Positions 26,736 through 35,637 of a stretch of DNA of 64,000 nucleotides are shown one piece after another. Position 1 is the stretch's first letter. The number at the start of each line of letters is the position of its first letter. The translations under genes and the position numbers were made by a program. This DNA comes from Companilactobacillus jidongensis. GTDB lineage: Bacteria; Bacillota; Bacilli; Lactobacillales; Lactobacillaceae. Location of the stretch: assembly GCF_003946575.1 (NCBI RefSeq), contig NZ_RHOP01000005.1, positions 1 through 64,000 on the forward strand. The letters run 5' to 3'. The notes beneath the pieces were generated by a model. It was not told where the DNA came from. It was given only the letters and a program-made list of their open reading frames with translations, and did not search any database.

Positions 26736-28031
26736 TTACTTATTAACCATAACATCTAATATAACTGGATCAGTTGCCTTAAATCCTTCACTGACAATTG
26801 TTCCCAATCCCTTAATTGTATCGTCAATACTATCATGAATTAAACCATTACTAGATGGAATCTCTATATCTTGTATTGCTAGATTGACAGCTCTATACAT
26901 TGAAGATGTTGATGAAGCAACCTTCATAGCACATGAGCATCCGGCACCATCACAAACCATCCCCGCTGCATCTCCGACCATGTTCTTTATAGCCGAACAT
27001 GCTTCCTGAAAATCATTAGTAAGTAAATATACACATCCTGTCGCTGCACCCATAGCTGCTGAATCTGTAGCACAGAAAGCTGACAGAACTGGTAAGAATG
27101 AATGAATATAAAGTGCTGTCAAATGAGACACTGTCAAAGCTCTAATCAAATCTTCTTCGTCGGCGTCAACATAATCTGAAACAATACTGACAGGAATTGT
27201 CGCTGTAATGCCTTGATTACCTGAACCTGAATTGGACATTGCCGCCAATTGAGAACCACCCATTCTAGCATCAGAAGCTGCAGATGCAGTAGAAACAATG
27301 TCATTGCACAGGTCATCATCAGACTTAGTCAAACGTGAGTTTCTGAGTGATTGTCCTAATTTGATTCCATAATCATTTTTAAATCCATCTTCTGCCAAAT
27401 TCAAATTCAACACAGAAGCCTCTTTCATAAATTCAATCTCTTCTAGAGGTTCATTCTTAGCAAATTCCCAAATATCTTTCAACTCAACTGTTTGTAAAAA
27501 TTGTTTTGTTTCTGAAACGGCGTGTGCCGTTGGCCTATCTTTAGAAAAGATAATATCGTCATTCTTTTGAATCAAAAAGATATTTGTATGATCACCAGCT
27601 ATGCAGACTCTGACTGTATTAGCATCATCAGAAACAATAGCTTCAACATACAGATCATCATCAACATCAGCCACATTAACACTTATCTTTCCAGAATCCG
27701 CTAATGCAAAAATGTCAGGAAGATCACCACTAGATAGTTCTGATATAACACTTAGTCCTGCATTGGGATCACCGGTAATTATTCCGGCGGCGGCAGCTAT
27801 AACCAATCCAGGTCTGCCAGTTCCGGGAACAATTACTGCCATAGCATTCTTCATGATATTACTAGAAACTTTAATTTGCATATCTTTAATTAGTTTCTCA
27901 TCATTCAAATACGACATACAGTTTGCGGCAGCATAAGCGACTGCTATAGGTTCAGTACATCCAGTTGCAGGAACTACTCCTTCTTTTAAGGATCTAATAA
28001 ACATTTGACGTATACCATTTTTTTCAATCAT
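26736..28031 (-). CDS. cyuA: L-cysteine desulfidase (CdsB/CyuA, YhaM family)
   Basis: This iron-sulfur enzyme splits L-cysteine to hydrogen sulfide and 2-aminoacrylate, which decays to pyruvate and ammonia. The 4Fe-4S/catalytic cysteines are visible in PATGCTEP near the N-terminus and in CDGAGCSC near the C-terminus, and the family block GSGNQGITATIPV is intact. Length about 431 aa is usual. The ATG at 28031 follows GGAGAGG. A serine or D-cysteine preference cannot be excluded. It is the last gene of an operon with RidA and an EamA transporter, and RidA destroys exactly the reactive intermediate released here. Confidence 0.9.
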   Translation of the reverse strand: MIEKNGIRQMFIRSLKEGVVPATGCTEPIAVAYAAANCMSYLNDEKLIKDMQIKVSSNIMKNAMAVIVPGTGRPGLVIAAAAGIITGDPNAGLSVISELSSGDLPDIFALADSGKISVNVADVDDDLYVEAIVSDDANTVRVCIAGDHTNIFLIQKNDDIIFSKDRPTAHAVSETKQFLQTVELKDIWEFAKNEPLEEIEFMKEASVLNLNLAEDGFKNDYGIKLGQSLRNSRLTKSDDDLCNDIVSTASAASDARMGGSQLAAMSNSGSGNQGITATIPVSIVSDYVDADEEDLIRALTVSHLTALYIHSFLPVLSAFCATDSAAMGAATGCVYLLTNDFQEACSAIKNMVGDAAGMVCDGAGCSCAMKVASSTSSMYRAVNLAIQDIEIPSSNGLIHDSIDDTIKGLGTIVSEGFKATDPVILDVMVNK

Positions 28032-28056
28032 ATTTGCACCTCTCCACAATATCCTT

Positions 28057-29034
28057 TTATATACGTGCATTCTCGACTTCGCCATCGAAGCTCTCTTTTA
28101 ATTTATTCTTACATGCCTCTTTATCCTCAGCCTTGCACTTGTAGTAATCCATCACATTAATTGCTACAACGCTAAGTATGACAACTGCTATACCAATTAA
28201 TTGAACTGAATATAAAGTTGTACCCAAGAAAATAACTGATGCAACTGAAGCAGTTAGCGGTTCTAAAATATCTAATAAACTAGTAAGAATAGGTTCGATA
28301 TAATTCAAACTTCCTAAATAAATTGCGTATGCGATAGCTGTACTGAATACCGCGATAAATCCAATTTCCGCCCAATCCCAAGCTGTTGCCGAACTTGATA
28401 CTTGCCAAAATGGTGAAATAAAGTTTCCGATTACTCCACCGGTAAACAATCCTAATCCGACAATAATTATTGTTTGATTCTCTTTAACTAATTTCCTAGG
28501 AATAAACGTAAAGTTAGCAACACCAACAGCAGATAATAATCCACACACAATCGCCATTATAGATACACTTAATTCATTTGTGTTTCCGTTAGTTACTAAT
28601 AAGAATGTTCCAAATATTGATAATAAAATTGCACCAATTAAATACTTGCTGGGTCTTGCCTTTTCAAACATTATCGTCATTAAGATCATTACTGATGGGC
28701 TCAATGATTGCAATACAGTTGCTACGGCTGGATTGCCTAATGATACTGATAATGTATACATCGATTGAGCAAATAATAATCCGAAGACTCCAAAAGCTAA
28801 TAATGTAAGAACATTCATTTTATTTTTAAAAACATCGAATAATTGCTGTCTATCTTTAATAAAAAATATAATCAATAAAATTAATCCACCGAAAGTTAAT
28901 CTAAAACTTACGAGTGACGAAGCACTGATGATTTTCCTACCAAGTAAATCTCCTGCTACAACTCCTCCAATACCAAATAAAAACGCACCGAAGGCAGCCA
29001 TCAAAATTCCAACTAATTTTTTGGACTTCCCCAT
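28057..29034 (-). CDS. EamA/DMT-family transporter
   Basis: A 325-aa membrane protein with ten hydrophobic segments in two EamA repeats and a hydrophilic, Cys-containing C-terminal tail (about residues 295-325). The ATG at 29034 lies eight bases after AAGGTGG. Some EamA proteins export cysteine and related amino acids, which fits a gene between RidA and cysteine desulfidase. Direction of transport cannot be read from the sequence. Confidence 0.85.
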   Translation of the reverse strand: MGKSKKLVGILMAAFGAFLFGIGGVVAGDLLGRKIISASSLVSFRLTFGGLILLIIFFIKDRQQLFDVFKNKMNVLTLLAFGVFGLLFAQSMYTLSVSLGNPAVATVLQSLSPSVMILMTIMFEKARPSKYLIGAILLSIFGTFLLVTNGNTNELSVSIMAIVCGLLSAVGVANFTFIPRKLVKENQTIIIVGLGLFTGGVIGNFISPFWQVSSSATAWDWAEIGFIAVFSTAIAYAIYLGSLNYIEPILTSLLDILEPLTASVASVIFLGTTLYSVQLIGIAVVILSVVAINVMDYYKCKAEDKEACKNKLKESFDGEVENARI

Positions 29035-29099
29035 TTTATTTTCCACCTTATTATTTGAATTAAGCTTCTACCAAAATATAATGTTTTTCATGTAATCGA

Positions 29100-29459
29100 T
29101 TACTTATACGCTATAATTTCAACTTCTATCTGGCCATCTGCGGGCAACTTACAAACCTCAAACGCCGTACGAGCAGGATAAGGTTCTTCAAAGAGTTCCT
29201 TCATGACTTTATTCACGGCCGCAAAGTTATTCAGATCCGTTAAAAATATTTTTACTTTCAAAATATCAGCAAGTGCCATATCTTCTAATTCTAAAATATT
29301 TTTAATATTATCAAATGACTGTTTAACTTGATCCTCAAAAGTAACACCGTCAATACTATTGGTTTCTGGATTGATTGGCAGCTGACCTGAGGTTATCAAT
29401 AAATCACCTTTCATTCGGTATGCCGAATATGGTCCAATCGATTTAGGTATTTTGTTCAT
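29100..29459 (-). CDS. RidA/YjgF-family enamine/imine deaminase
   Basis: A 119-aa RidA protein, which hydrolyses reactive 2-aminoacrylate and other imines before they damage PLP enzymes. Conserved parts include IGPYSAYR near the start, the LKVKIFLTDLNNFAAVN segment and the signature Arg in PARTAFEV, with GQIEVEIIA at the end. The second of two close ATGs (29459) is preferred because GGGGG is eight bases upstream of it. First gene of the cysteine-breakdown operon. Confidence 0.93.
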   Translation of the reverse strand: MNKIPKSIGPYSAYRMKGDLLITSGQLPINPETNSIDGVTFEDQVKQSFDNIKNILELEDMALADILKVKIFLTDLNNFAAVNKVMKELFEEPYPARTAFEVCKLPADGQIEVEIIAYK

Positions 29460-29519
29460 CTTCATATCCCCCTTTTATTTACACCTACAATATAAATGAT
29501 AAAAAGCAACAAGTCAATA

Positions 29520-29578
29520 ATAAATTATTATCATGATAAATTATTATTTGGAGAAAAAATTATCACGTGTGCTATAAT
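29520..29578 (+). promoter_or_regulatory. Operator repeats and -10 box between RidA and YheO-type regulator
   Basis: The 12-mer ATAAATTATTAT is repeated directly at 29520-29531 and 29536-29547, with the perfect palindrome TTATCATGATAA (29528-29539) at the centre. A TATAAT lies at 29573-29578 with only a weak -35 (TTGGAG). The cluster sits in the divergent region and is the best candidate for binding by the adjacent regulator. Confidence 0.55.
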
Positions 29579-29607
29579 ATTCAAAACAATAAGGAGATAA
29601 CCCCCTG

Positions 29608-30309
29608 ATGGCCTATAATCTTGATGAATATATAAAACTAACAAAATTTATTAGTGCCGTACTTGGTGATAATTATGAAATTGTACTGCACTGGCGAGAT
29701 AACAAAGACAGTTCATATTACATTGCTGATATTGAAAACTCATATATAAGTGGCAGAACAATAAACTCCCCAATTACGGGATTCGCACTCAAACTAGTAA
29801 ATAACAAAGAATATCTACAAAAGGATTTTGTTACTAATTACAAAGCAACTACAGACGAATCCACTGAAGTACAAGGATCAACTTTCTTCATCAAGGATTC
29901 CGAAAGCAACTTATTAGGGTTACTATGTATTAATTTCAATCCTCAAAAATATATAAAAATGGCTGAGAATATACTTTCACTGGCTAATATCAGCAACGTG
30001 GCAAATTTGATCAACAAAACAAATGTTTCAGAAAAAATTGAACCGGTCAATGCAAATAAAGTATCACAGGAATATTTACATCAAAATATTGCGGACGTTG
30101 TCTATTCGACAATAAATCCTGAAATACTTAACTCTGACGTATCACTAACACCTGATAAAAAAATTGAAATTGTTTCAAAATTAAAAGCTAACGGCATCTT
30201 CCAAATAAAAGGTGCTATTTCATATGTCTCTGATTTACTACAAGTTTCAGAGCCAAGTATCTACCGATATTTGAAAACTATCGAAAAAAATGAAAATAAA
30301 AATCAATAA
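29608..30309 (+). CDS. YheO-type PAS/HTH regulator (DauR-like)
   Basis: A 233-aa regulator with an N-terminal YheO-like PAS domain (about residues 8-120, including IVLHWRD and GLLCINF) and a C-terminal helix-turn-helix (about 175-228, KGAISYVSDLLQVSEPSIYRYLK region). Relatives control amino-acid breakdown genes such as D-arginine use. AAGGAG precedes the ATG. Divergent from ridA-eamA-cyuA, so it is likely their regulator, perhaps sensing cysteine. Shares a terminator with the convergent Rrf2 gene. Confidence 0.88.
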   Translation: MAYNLDEYIKLTKFISAVLGDNYEIVLHWRDNKDSSYYIADIENSYISGRTINSPITGFALKLVNNKEYLQKDFVTNYKATTDESTEVQGSTFFIKDSESNLLGLLCINFNPQKYIKMAENILSLANISNVANLINKTNVSEKIEPVNANKVSQEYLHQNIADVVYSTINPEILNSDVSLTPDKKIEIVSKLKANGIFQIKGAISYVSDLLQVSEPSIYRYLKTIEKNENKNQ

Positions 30310-30310
30310 A

Positions 30311-30343
30311 AAAACGCGAGCTGATTAATTCAGCCCGCGTTTT
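30311..30343. terminator. Bidirectional terminator
   Basis: The stem AAAACGCG-GCTGA pairs with TCAGC-CGCGTTTT. It closes the YheO-type gene and overlaps the last codons of the convergent Rrf2 gene. Confidence 0.8.
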
Positions 30344-30767
30344 CGTTTACTAGTTCATTTATATTATTTACCATATCCTGAATGGTCAGCTTCGACATCT
30401 CGTCTTCGGCGGCTTTTTGAACTCGTTCATAAGCACCGTTCAACGTCTGTTGGATATTGGCTCCTACTGGACAATCCATATTAGTTCTCGGATCAACATG
30501 CAGCAATTCATGATTGATCTCAACCGCTTGAAAAACATCCAATAACGTAATCTTATTCGCCGGACGTGCTAATTTTGGCTTAGCCGTCCCGACCGTGCTT
30601 TCCAATAATCCAGCTTTTTTTAGATTTGCCATCAATTGACGTACTACACTGGCGTTTGATTCAATGCTCAAAGCAATTCCATTGCTAGACACATCTTCTC
30701 CTTCAGGCATAATATCAACATATGCCAAAATATGAATGGCATCACTCAGCTTGTACGAATATTTCAT
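30330..30767 (-). CDS. Rrf2-family transcriptional regulator
   Basis: A 145-aa Rrf2 winged-helix protein. The HTH lies at about residues 22-48 (VVRQLMANLKKAGL). Only one Cys (in MDCPVGANIQ) is seen where Fe-S-type members such as IscR have three, so it is probably redox or thiol sensing, not cluster binding. GAGGAGG precedes the ATG at 30767. It follows the NmrA-like gene by 23 bases and is cotranscribed with it, the common pairing of Rrf2 with a quinone/NAD(P)-binding protein. Confidence 0.9.
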   Translation of the reverse strand: MKYSYKLSDAIHILAYVDIMPEGEDVSSNGIALSIESNASVVRQLMANLKKAGLLESTVGTAKPKLARPANKITLLDVFQAVEINHELLHVDPRTNMDCPVGANIQQTLNGAYERVQKAAEDEMSKLTIQDMVNNINELVNENAG

Positions 30768-30790
30768 TGATAGCCTCCTCTTAAACATTA

Positions 30791-31648
30791 TTATCTATTT
30801 AAAACTTCTTTGACGGCATCTGTCAATGGAGTTAATTCGTGTCCTAAGACATCGGGTAAGTCAGTTGAAGCAACATCTAGTTCACCATCGCGCATCATAT
30901 CTTGCATCCCAACAAAAATATCGGCTGTCATTTCATCGAATCCAGAATCAATTAAGTTTTGACGATATTCGGCATCCGAAACACTCTTAAATTCAAATTG
31001 CTTACCAGTTACTTCTTTAACAGCTTGTCCAAGTTCAGCATATGTTACAGGTTTGCCACCAAATTCATAAACATTTTTGGCAGAGTCTAACGTCATAACC
31101 TTAGCAGCTCCGACAGCATATTCACGCTCCAAAGCAAATCCAATTTTACCATCACCGGCAGCATAAACGGCATCTTCACCAGCAGCTCCAGCTTTTAAGT
31201 AACTCATTTCGTTCTCTAAGTACCAAGCATTGCGTAAGAATGAATACTTCATTCCACTTTCCTTGATGATTTTTTCAGTAAACTTGTGATCTGATGATAA
31301 AGCCGATTTAGCATTATCCGCGTCAGCGAAACTTGTATAAGCTAAGTATTCAACTCCGTCCTCCTTGGCGGCCTCAACAACGTTTTGATGCTGTGTTTCA
31401 CGAGAAACATCTCCACCTGGAACTGATGAAATGAATAGTAATTTATCTACTCCCGTTAATGCTTTGATCAGAGCACCCTTATCCGTATAATCAGCTTGGC
31501 GAATCTCAATTCCTTCTGGCAAAACTTTTTTAGCTTTATCAACATTGCGAACAATAGCGATAGCATCACTTGCACTAACTTCTTTAAGTAATTCACGAAT
31601 GGCGATTTGACCGAAATGTCCAGTTGCTGCTGAAATTGCATATTTCAT
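30791..31648 (-). CDS. NmrA-like NAD(P)H:quinone oxidoreductase family protein
   Basis: A 285-aa Rossmann protein of the QorB/YtfG type. The NAD(P) motif is SAATGHFGQIAIRELL, followed by DKLLFISS and the YLAYTSFADA segment. Such enzymes reduce quinones or act as redox-sensing proteins. A good promoter lies just upstream, and Rrf2 follows in the same transcript, which suggests autoregulated oxidative or electrophile defence. Substrate not known. Confidence 0.87.
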   Translation of the reverse strand: MKYAISAATGHFGQIAIRELLKEVSASDAIAIVRNVDKAKKVLPEGIEIRQADYTDKGALIKALTGVDKLLFISSVPGGDVSRETQHQNVVEAAKEDGVEYLAYTSFADADNAKSALSSDHKFTEKIIKESGMKYSFLRNAWYLENEMSYLKAGAAGEDAVYAAGDGKIGFALEREYAVGAAKVMTLDSAKNVYEFGGKPVTYAELGQAVKEVTGKQFEFKSVSDAEYRQNLIDSGFDEMTADIFVGMQDMMRDGELDVASTDLPDVLGHELTPLTDAVKEVLNR

Positions 31649-31705
31649 ATTTGATGACCTCTTTTTTATTTTATATTAGTTGTTGTTTTATTATTAACAA
31701 GCATC

Positions 31706-31734
31706 ATTGTAACTACTTGTTGCTTTAAAGTCAA
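31706..31734 (-). promoter_or_regulatory. Promoter of the NmrA-like/Rrf2 operon
   Basis: On the minus strand TTGACT (31734-31729) and TACAAT (31711-31706) are 17 bases apart. An inverted repeat AACAAG...CTTGTT (31696-31721) spans the -10 box and may be the Rrf2 operator. Confidence 0.65.
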
Positions 31735-31750
31735 CAGCTTATTTGAAGAT

Positions 31751-31787
31751 AAAAAAAGTGATCCTGACTAAAAAGTCAAAATCACTT
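31751..31787 (-). terminator. Terminator of the flavin oxidoreductase gene
   Basis: On the minus strand AAGTGAT...ATCACTT with an inner GACT/AGTC pairing is followed by seven T. It lies nine bases after the stop codon. Confidence 0.85.
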
Positions 31788-31795
31788 ACTAATCA

Positions 31796-33721
31796 TTATG
31801 CATAATAACCAGCTTTAAATCCTGCAGTTGAAGCCTCTAATGCGTTAGTCGGTTCTATGACATCCCCAGCAGCAACTACATTATTTAATTCTGATTGTAG
31901 GGAATGTAATAATTCATTATCAGAATGATATCCCACCGCCAAAACAATTTCATCGGCAACTATTCGCTCATCACGTCCCTTGTGATCGATCACTACTTCG
32001 CCATTAGAAAACTCTTTGACTTTGGATTGCGTAATGACGTCAACTTCATGATCACGGAAGAACCTCTTAGTTGGCACAGTACGCAATAATCCAGCATCAA
32101 TGTCAGTAGTCATCTCCAATATCGTTATATGACCACGCTCAGCATCAGCCAGATACATGGCTGTTTCTGTTCCGACTTCACCACCGCCAACAACGACAAT
32201 TTTACCTTGAATCGGTTCTCTACCAAGCAATACATCATTCGCAAAATGAATATTATTAGCGTTGATTCCCTTTAATGGTGGCTTATTAGGATTACCACCA
32301 GTTGCGACAATAACTTTGTCAGCATTGAATTCTTTAACATTCTCAACCGTTGCCGTTTGATTCAAAACAACATTGATATTCAAAGTTTTGATTTGATGTT
32401 TCAAGAAAACCAAGAAATTGGCATACTCACCCTTTGCAGGTGGATAAATAGCTGAAATAAATTCTCCGCCTAACTCATTAGCTTGTTCCCAAAGAGTAAC
32501 TTCGTGTCCTTGTCTAGTGGCTGCAACAGCGGCTTCCATACCAGCAGGACCACCACCAATAATCAAGATGCTCTTTGATTCAGGATTTTCGTCAAAGGTA
32601 TATTTAGTCTCATGTCCTAATTCAGGATTGACCAAACAACGAACGTGATTACCCTCAAGCAAACTACCTTCGCATCCCTGCAAACAGCGAATACAATAAT
32701 TAATACTACTCAATTGTCCTCGAGCGGCTTTTCGTGGCATATCTGGATCAGCTAATGAAGCGCGGGCCATTCCGACAAAATCACAGGCATCTTGCTCCAA
32801 CACCGTTTCAGCCATTGCCGGGTCGTTGATGCCGTTAGCGACTATCGTTGGAATATTAACAAAATTATGTACCCGTTTAGCATTTTCAACATTGTAACCT
32901 TTGGCTGTGAAAGTAGACGAGATGAGTTCAGGTGCGTAAGAAGTGTATTCTCCATTGCTCAAATTCAAACCATCGAAGCCTAATTTTTCTAGATATTTAA
33001 CGATCATCATCGTTTCCTGCATTTGACGTCCATCAACCGTATCTTCAGTTAACGAAACCCTGGCAGTCAATGGGAAAACATCCCCAACTTCCAAACGCAT
33101 AGCATGGTATATTTCTTCAACAATCCGAATTCTATTTTCAAAACAGCCGCCGTATTCATCTGTTCGGCGATTTTGACGAGTACTCAAAAAACCTGCTAAT
33201 AAATATCCATGTGCAAGATGCAATTCAATACCATCAAAGCCGGACTTCTTCATCAGTCGAGCTGTATTAGCGAATTCTGCCACTAATCGATGAATTTCAG
33301 GGACTGTCAATTCGTGTGGAATCTCACGATTGAAAGCATCTGGAATCTTGGCGGCTGATACTGGCTGAACTCCACCATTAACGGCTGAGCTGGTTTGACG
33401 TCCAGGATGAAATACTTGAGCAAACATCTTGGCGCCATACATATGAACTGTATCGGTTAACCGTCGATTAGCTGGAACTTGTGAATCATCATAGAGTCTG
33501 ATGCAATTCTTATAGCCAATACCATGAGGATTGACTCCATAATCTTCAGTAATGATCAAGCCAAAACCACCACGGGCCTTAGCTTCATGGTACTTGATAA
33601 ACGCTTCAGTAATGTTGCCATCCTCATCGCAGAGATTAGTTACCATTGCTGGAACAACGAATCGATTCTTAATTTCACATTCATTAATCTTATATGATGT
33701 AAATAATTTTTGAAAAAACAT
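31796..33721 (-). CDS. Old-yellow-enzyme-type NADH:flavin oxidoreductase (2,4-dienoyl-CoA reductase-like)
   Basis: A 641-aa two-part flavoprotein. The N-terminal FMN TIM barrel (about residues 1-340) carries GFDGIELHLAHGYLLAGFLS. A 4Fe-4S cluster site follows (CIRCLQGC, then CLVNP), then an FAD/NAD(P) pyridine-nucleotide reductase half (IIGGGPAGMEAA near 390 and VVVGGGEVGTETA near 515). Members reduce activated C=C bonds of enones, dienoyl-CoA or bile-acid-like compounds. It is a single gene under an unusual promoter with a 19-bp spacer. Substrate unknown. Confidence 0.92.
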   Translation of the reverse strand: MFFQKLFTSYKINECEIKNRFVVPAMVTNLCDEDGNITEAFIKYHEAKARGGFGLIITEDYGVNPHGIGYKNCIRLYDDSQVPANRRLTDTVHMYGAKMFAQVFHPGRQTSSAVNGGVQPVSAAKIPDAFNREIPHELTVPEIHRLVAEFANTARLMKKSGFDGIELHLAHGYLLAGFLSTRQNRRTDEYGGCFENRIRIVEEIYHAMRLEVGDVFPLTARVSLTEDTVDGRQMQETMMIVKYLEKLGFDGLNLSNGEYTSYAPELISSTFTAKGYNVENAKRVHNFVNIPTIVANGINDPAMAETVLEQDACDFVGMARASLADPDMPRKAARGQLSSINYCIRCLQGCEGSLLEGNHVRCLVNPELGHETKYTFDENPESKSILIIGGGPAGMEAAVAATRQGHEVTLWEQANELGGEFISAIYPPAKGEYANFLVFLKHQIKTLNINVVLNQTATVENVKEFNADKVIVATGGNPNKPPLKGINANNIHFANDVLLGREPIQGKIVVVGGGEVGTETAMYLADAERGHITILEMTTDIDAGLLRTVPTKRFFRDHEVDVITQSKVKEFSNGEVVIDHKGRDERIVADEIVLAVGYHSDNELLHSLQSELNNVVAAGDVIEPTNALEASTAGFKAGYYA

Positions 33722-33765
33722 TCGAGTTCCCCCATTTCAAATTTGCATAGTTACTCCCAATATAA

Positions 33766-33796
33766 GTTATAAGGTATGCCCTTACAGTAAGGTCAA
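33766..33796 (-). promoter_or_regulatory. MerR-type promoter of the flavin oxidoreductase
   Basis: On the minus strand TTGACC (33796-33791) and TATAAC (33771-33766) are separated by 19 bases, longer than normal, and the spacer contains the perfect dyad CCTTAC-T-GTAAGG (33780-33792). A long spacer with a central dyad is the hallmark of MerR-family activation. No merR gene lies in this window, so the activator would act from elsewhere. Confidence 0.7.
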
Positions 33797-33821
33797 CCCC
33801 ATTTGTGAATTTTTTTACAAA

Positions 33822-34382
33822 TTATTTGTTCATCAAAAATTGCATCGTTGAATTCTGGAATCCTCCAATCAAAATATGAACTTTTTCTAAAGTCTCCTTT
33901 TGTCCGTCAACTAACCATTCATACCAAATTGCATAAACGCCAGCACTCATAAACTTCGTCCAATATCGACGTTCTACTTCAGTTAATTGATCAGGTAATG
34001 AAACTGTACGATAGAAATCTATCATGTTGTCATCAAAAATCTTTTTGATGATATATTCAAAGCCACGTTTCTCAGATAACTTCAAAATATCAGAATAGTC
34101 AGTGAAGAATTCACCGATCTTATTTAATTTATCTGCTTCAGAAATTTTGTTCTTAACCTCTTCAAATCTGGCCTGAATTACCGGTTCAAAGTAACTGATC
34201 AATAAATCATCCAGCGTATCAAAATTACGGTAAAATGCCATTCGGCTTACGCCGGCCCGTTTAACCACTTGACTAACTGATATGTCATTTAAATTTTTAG
34301 TCTCCAACAACTGTAATAAGGCCGTCAGTAGATATTCTCTAGAATCCTGCTTAATATTTTGTGCATGTTTTGTAGCTGCCAT
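33822..34382 (-). CDS. TetR/AcrR-family regulator
   Basis: A 186-aa TetR-type repressor with the N-terminal HTH (VSQVVKRAGVSRMAFYRNFDTLDDLL) and a C-terminal TetR_C-like ligand domain. It is divergent from a (frameshifted) reductase gene with a perfect dyad between them, so it probably represses that gene. In other bacteria such pairs respond to electrophiles or drugs. Confidence 0.88.
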   Translation of the reverse strand: MAATKHAQNIKQDSREYLLTALLQLLETKNLNDISVSQVVKRAGVSRMAFYRNFDTLDDLLISYFEPVIQARFEEVKNKISEADKLNKIGEFFTDYSDILKLSEKRGFEYIIKKIFDDNMIDFYRTVSLPDQLTEVERRYWTKFMSAGVYAIWYEWLVDGQKETLEKVHILIGGFQNSTMQFLMNK

Positions 34383-34462
34383 TACATTTTCTCCATTCTG
34401 TCACAGATGCTCCTCATTCACTTGAAAAGCTATTAACCTCATTGTAAGATAGCATCACAAAC

Positions 34463-34476
34463 GTTACAAGTGTAAC
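34463..34476. promoter_or_regulatory. Putative TetR operator
   Basis: The perfect dyad GTTACA-AG-TGTAAC lies midway between the TetR gene and the divergent reductase start at 34513. Confidence 0.6.
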
Positions 34477-34512
34477 AACAGTAAAAAACAAAAAGTGAAG
34501 GTATTTATTATA

Positions 34513-35543
34513 ATGACAAAACAATTAGTAGTAGTAACCGGCGGCAGTGCTTCATTGCCTCGCACATCATCGTACAATTATTGCAACAAAACTACGCAGT
34601 TCGTACAACTATTAGGTCATCTAAGAAAATTGCATTGGTCAAACAACTCTTAACACAAGGCGGTATTACAGATTTTAGTAATTTAACTTTTGTGGAAGCA
34701 GATTTAACCTCAGATAATAATTGGGAAAAAGTTATGTCTGGGGCCACCTATGCCATTCATCCAGCTTCACCCACACCGACATTGAACTTTAAAAATGAAG
34801 ATGAAATGATTCGGCCAGCAGTTGACGGTGTTCTGAGAGTTCTCGAAGCAGCCAGAGACAATGGTGTAAAACGAGTGGTTCTTACTTCAGCCTACGGAGC
34901 CGTTTTTGCTGGACATAAGAATCGCACTACTCCTTATACTGAAGAGGATTGGTCAGATCTATCCTCTAAAAAAGTTCATCCTTATCAAAAATCAAAAACT
35001 CTGTCGGAACGCGCAGCTTGGGATTTTATCAAAAATGAAGGTAATGGACTTGAGTTAGCAACCGTCAATCCCGTTGGTGTGATGGGACCAGTTCTAGCAT
35101 CGGATTATTCGCATTCCAATATCCAGATTCAACAATTACTCGAAGGCAAGATCAAAGCCGTCCCTAATGTCGATTCCGGCTACGTTGACGTCCGTGACGT
35201 TGCTAGTCTACATTTGCTGGCAATGACATCACCAAAGGCTAATGGGCAACGTTTCTTAGCTACAACTGGTGAAACCTTATCCATGTTAGATGTTGCCAAT
35301 ATCTTGCGTGAATCATTACCTAAATATGCTGCTAAATTACCAACTAGAGTTATGCCGAATGCACTTATCAAAGCTGCAGCATTGACAGATCCGCAATTAA
35401 AAATGGTGGCATCATTGCTGGGAGTATACGCCGAAACTAGCAACAAAAAAGCCGTAACAATGTTAGACTGGCATCCACGTTCGGCACGTGAGTCTATCAT
35501 TGCTACAGCTCAATCGATGATTGATTTGGGAATCATTAAATAA
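34513..35543 (+). pseudogene. NAD-dependent epimerase/dihydroflavonol reductase-like gene with 1-base deletion
   Basis: The ATG at 34513 starts a good Rossmann motif (TKQLVVVTGGS), but the frame then fails and ends in a stop. Adding one G next to 34549 restores TGGSGFIASHIIVQLLQQNY and joins it in frame to the long open stretch from 34581 to 35543. The rest looks intact: the SDR catalytic Tyr-Lys pair is in YQKSKTLSE and the family end is present (about 343 aa after repair). This is either a recent natural inactivation or a sequencing/assembly error. If real, the remaining open frame lacks the nucleotide-binding glycine motif and would be inactive. The family covers aldehyde/ketone reductases. 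Confidence 0.85.
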
Positions 35544-35556
35544 TTATTCGCATAGA

Positions 35557-35583
35557 GAAGCCAATATCTGGCTTCTTTTTTTG
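35557..35583 (+). terminator. Terminator after the reductase gene
   Basis: The stem GAAGCCA/TGGCTTC, five-base loop, is followed by an uninterrupted T-run on the plus strand. Confidence 0.85.
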
Positions 35584-35637
35584 ATGCTCTGATATACAAT
35601 TAGTTTAGATAATTATGAAAAACAGAGGAGAATCTAC

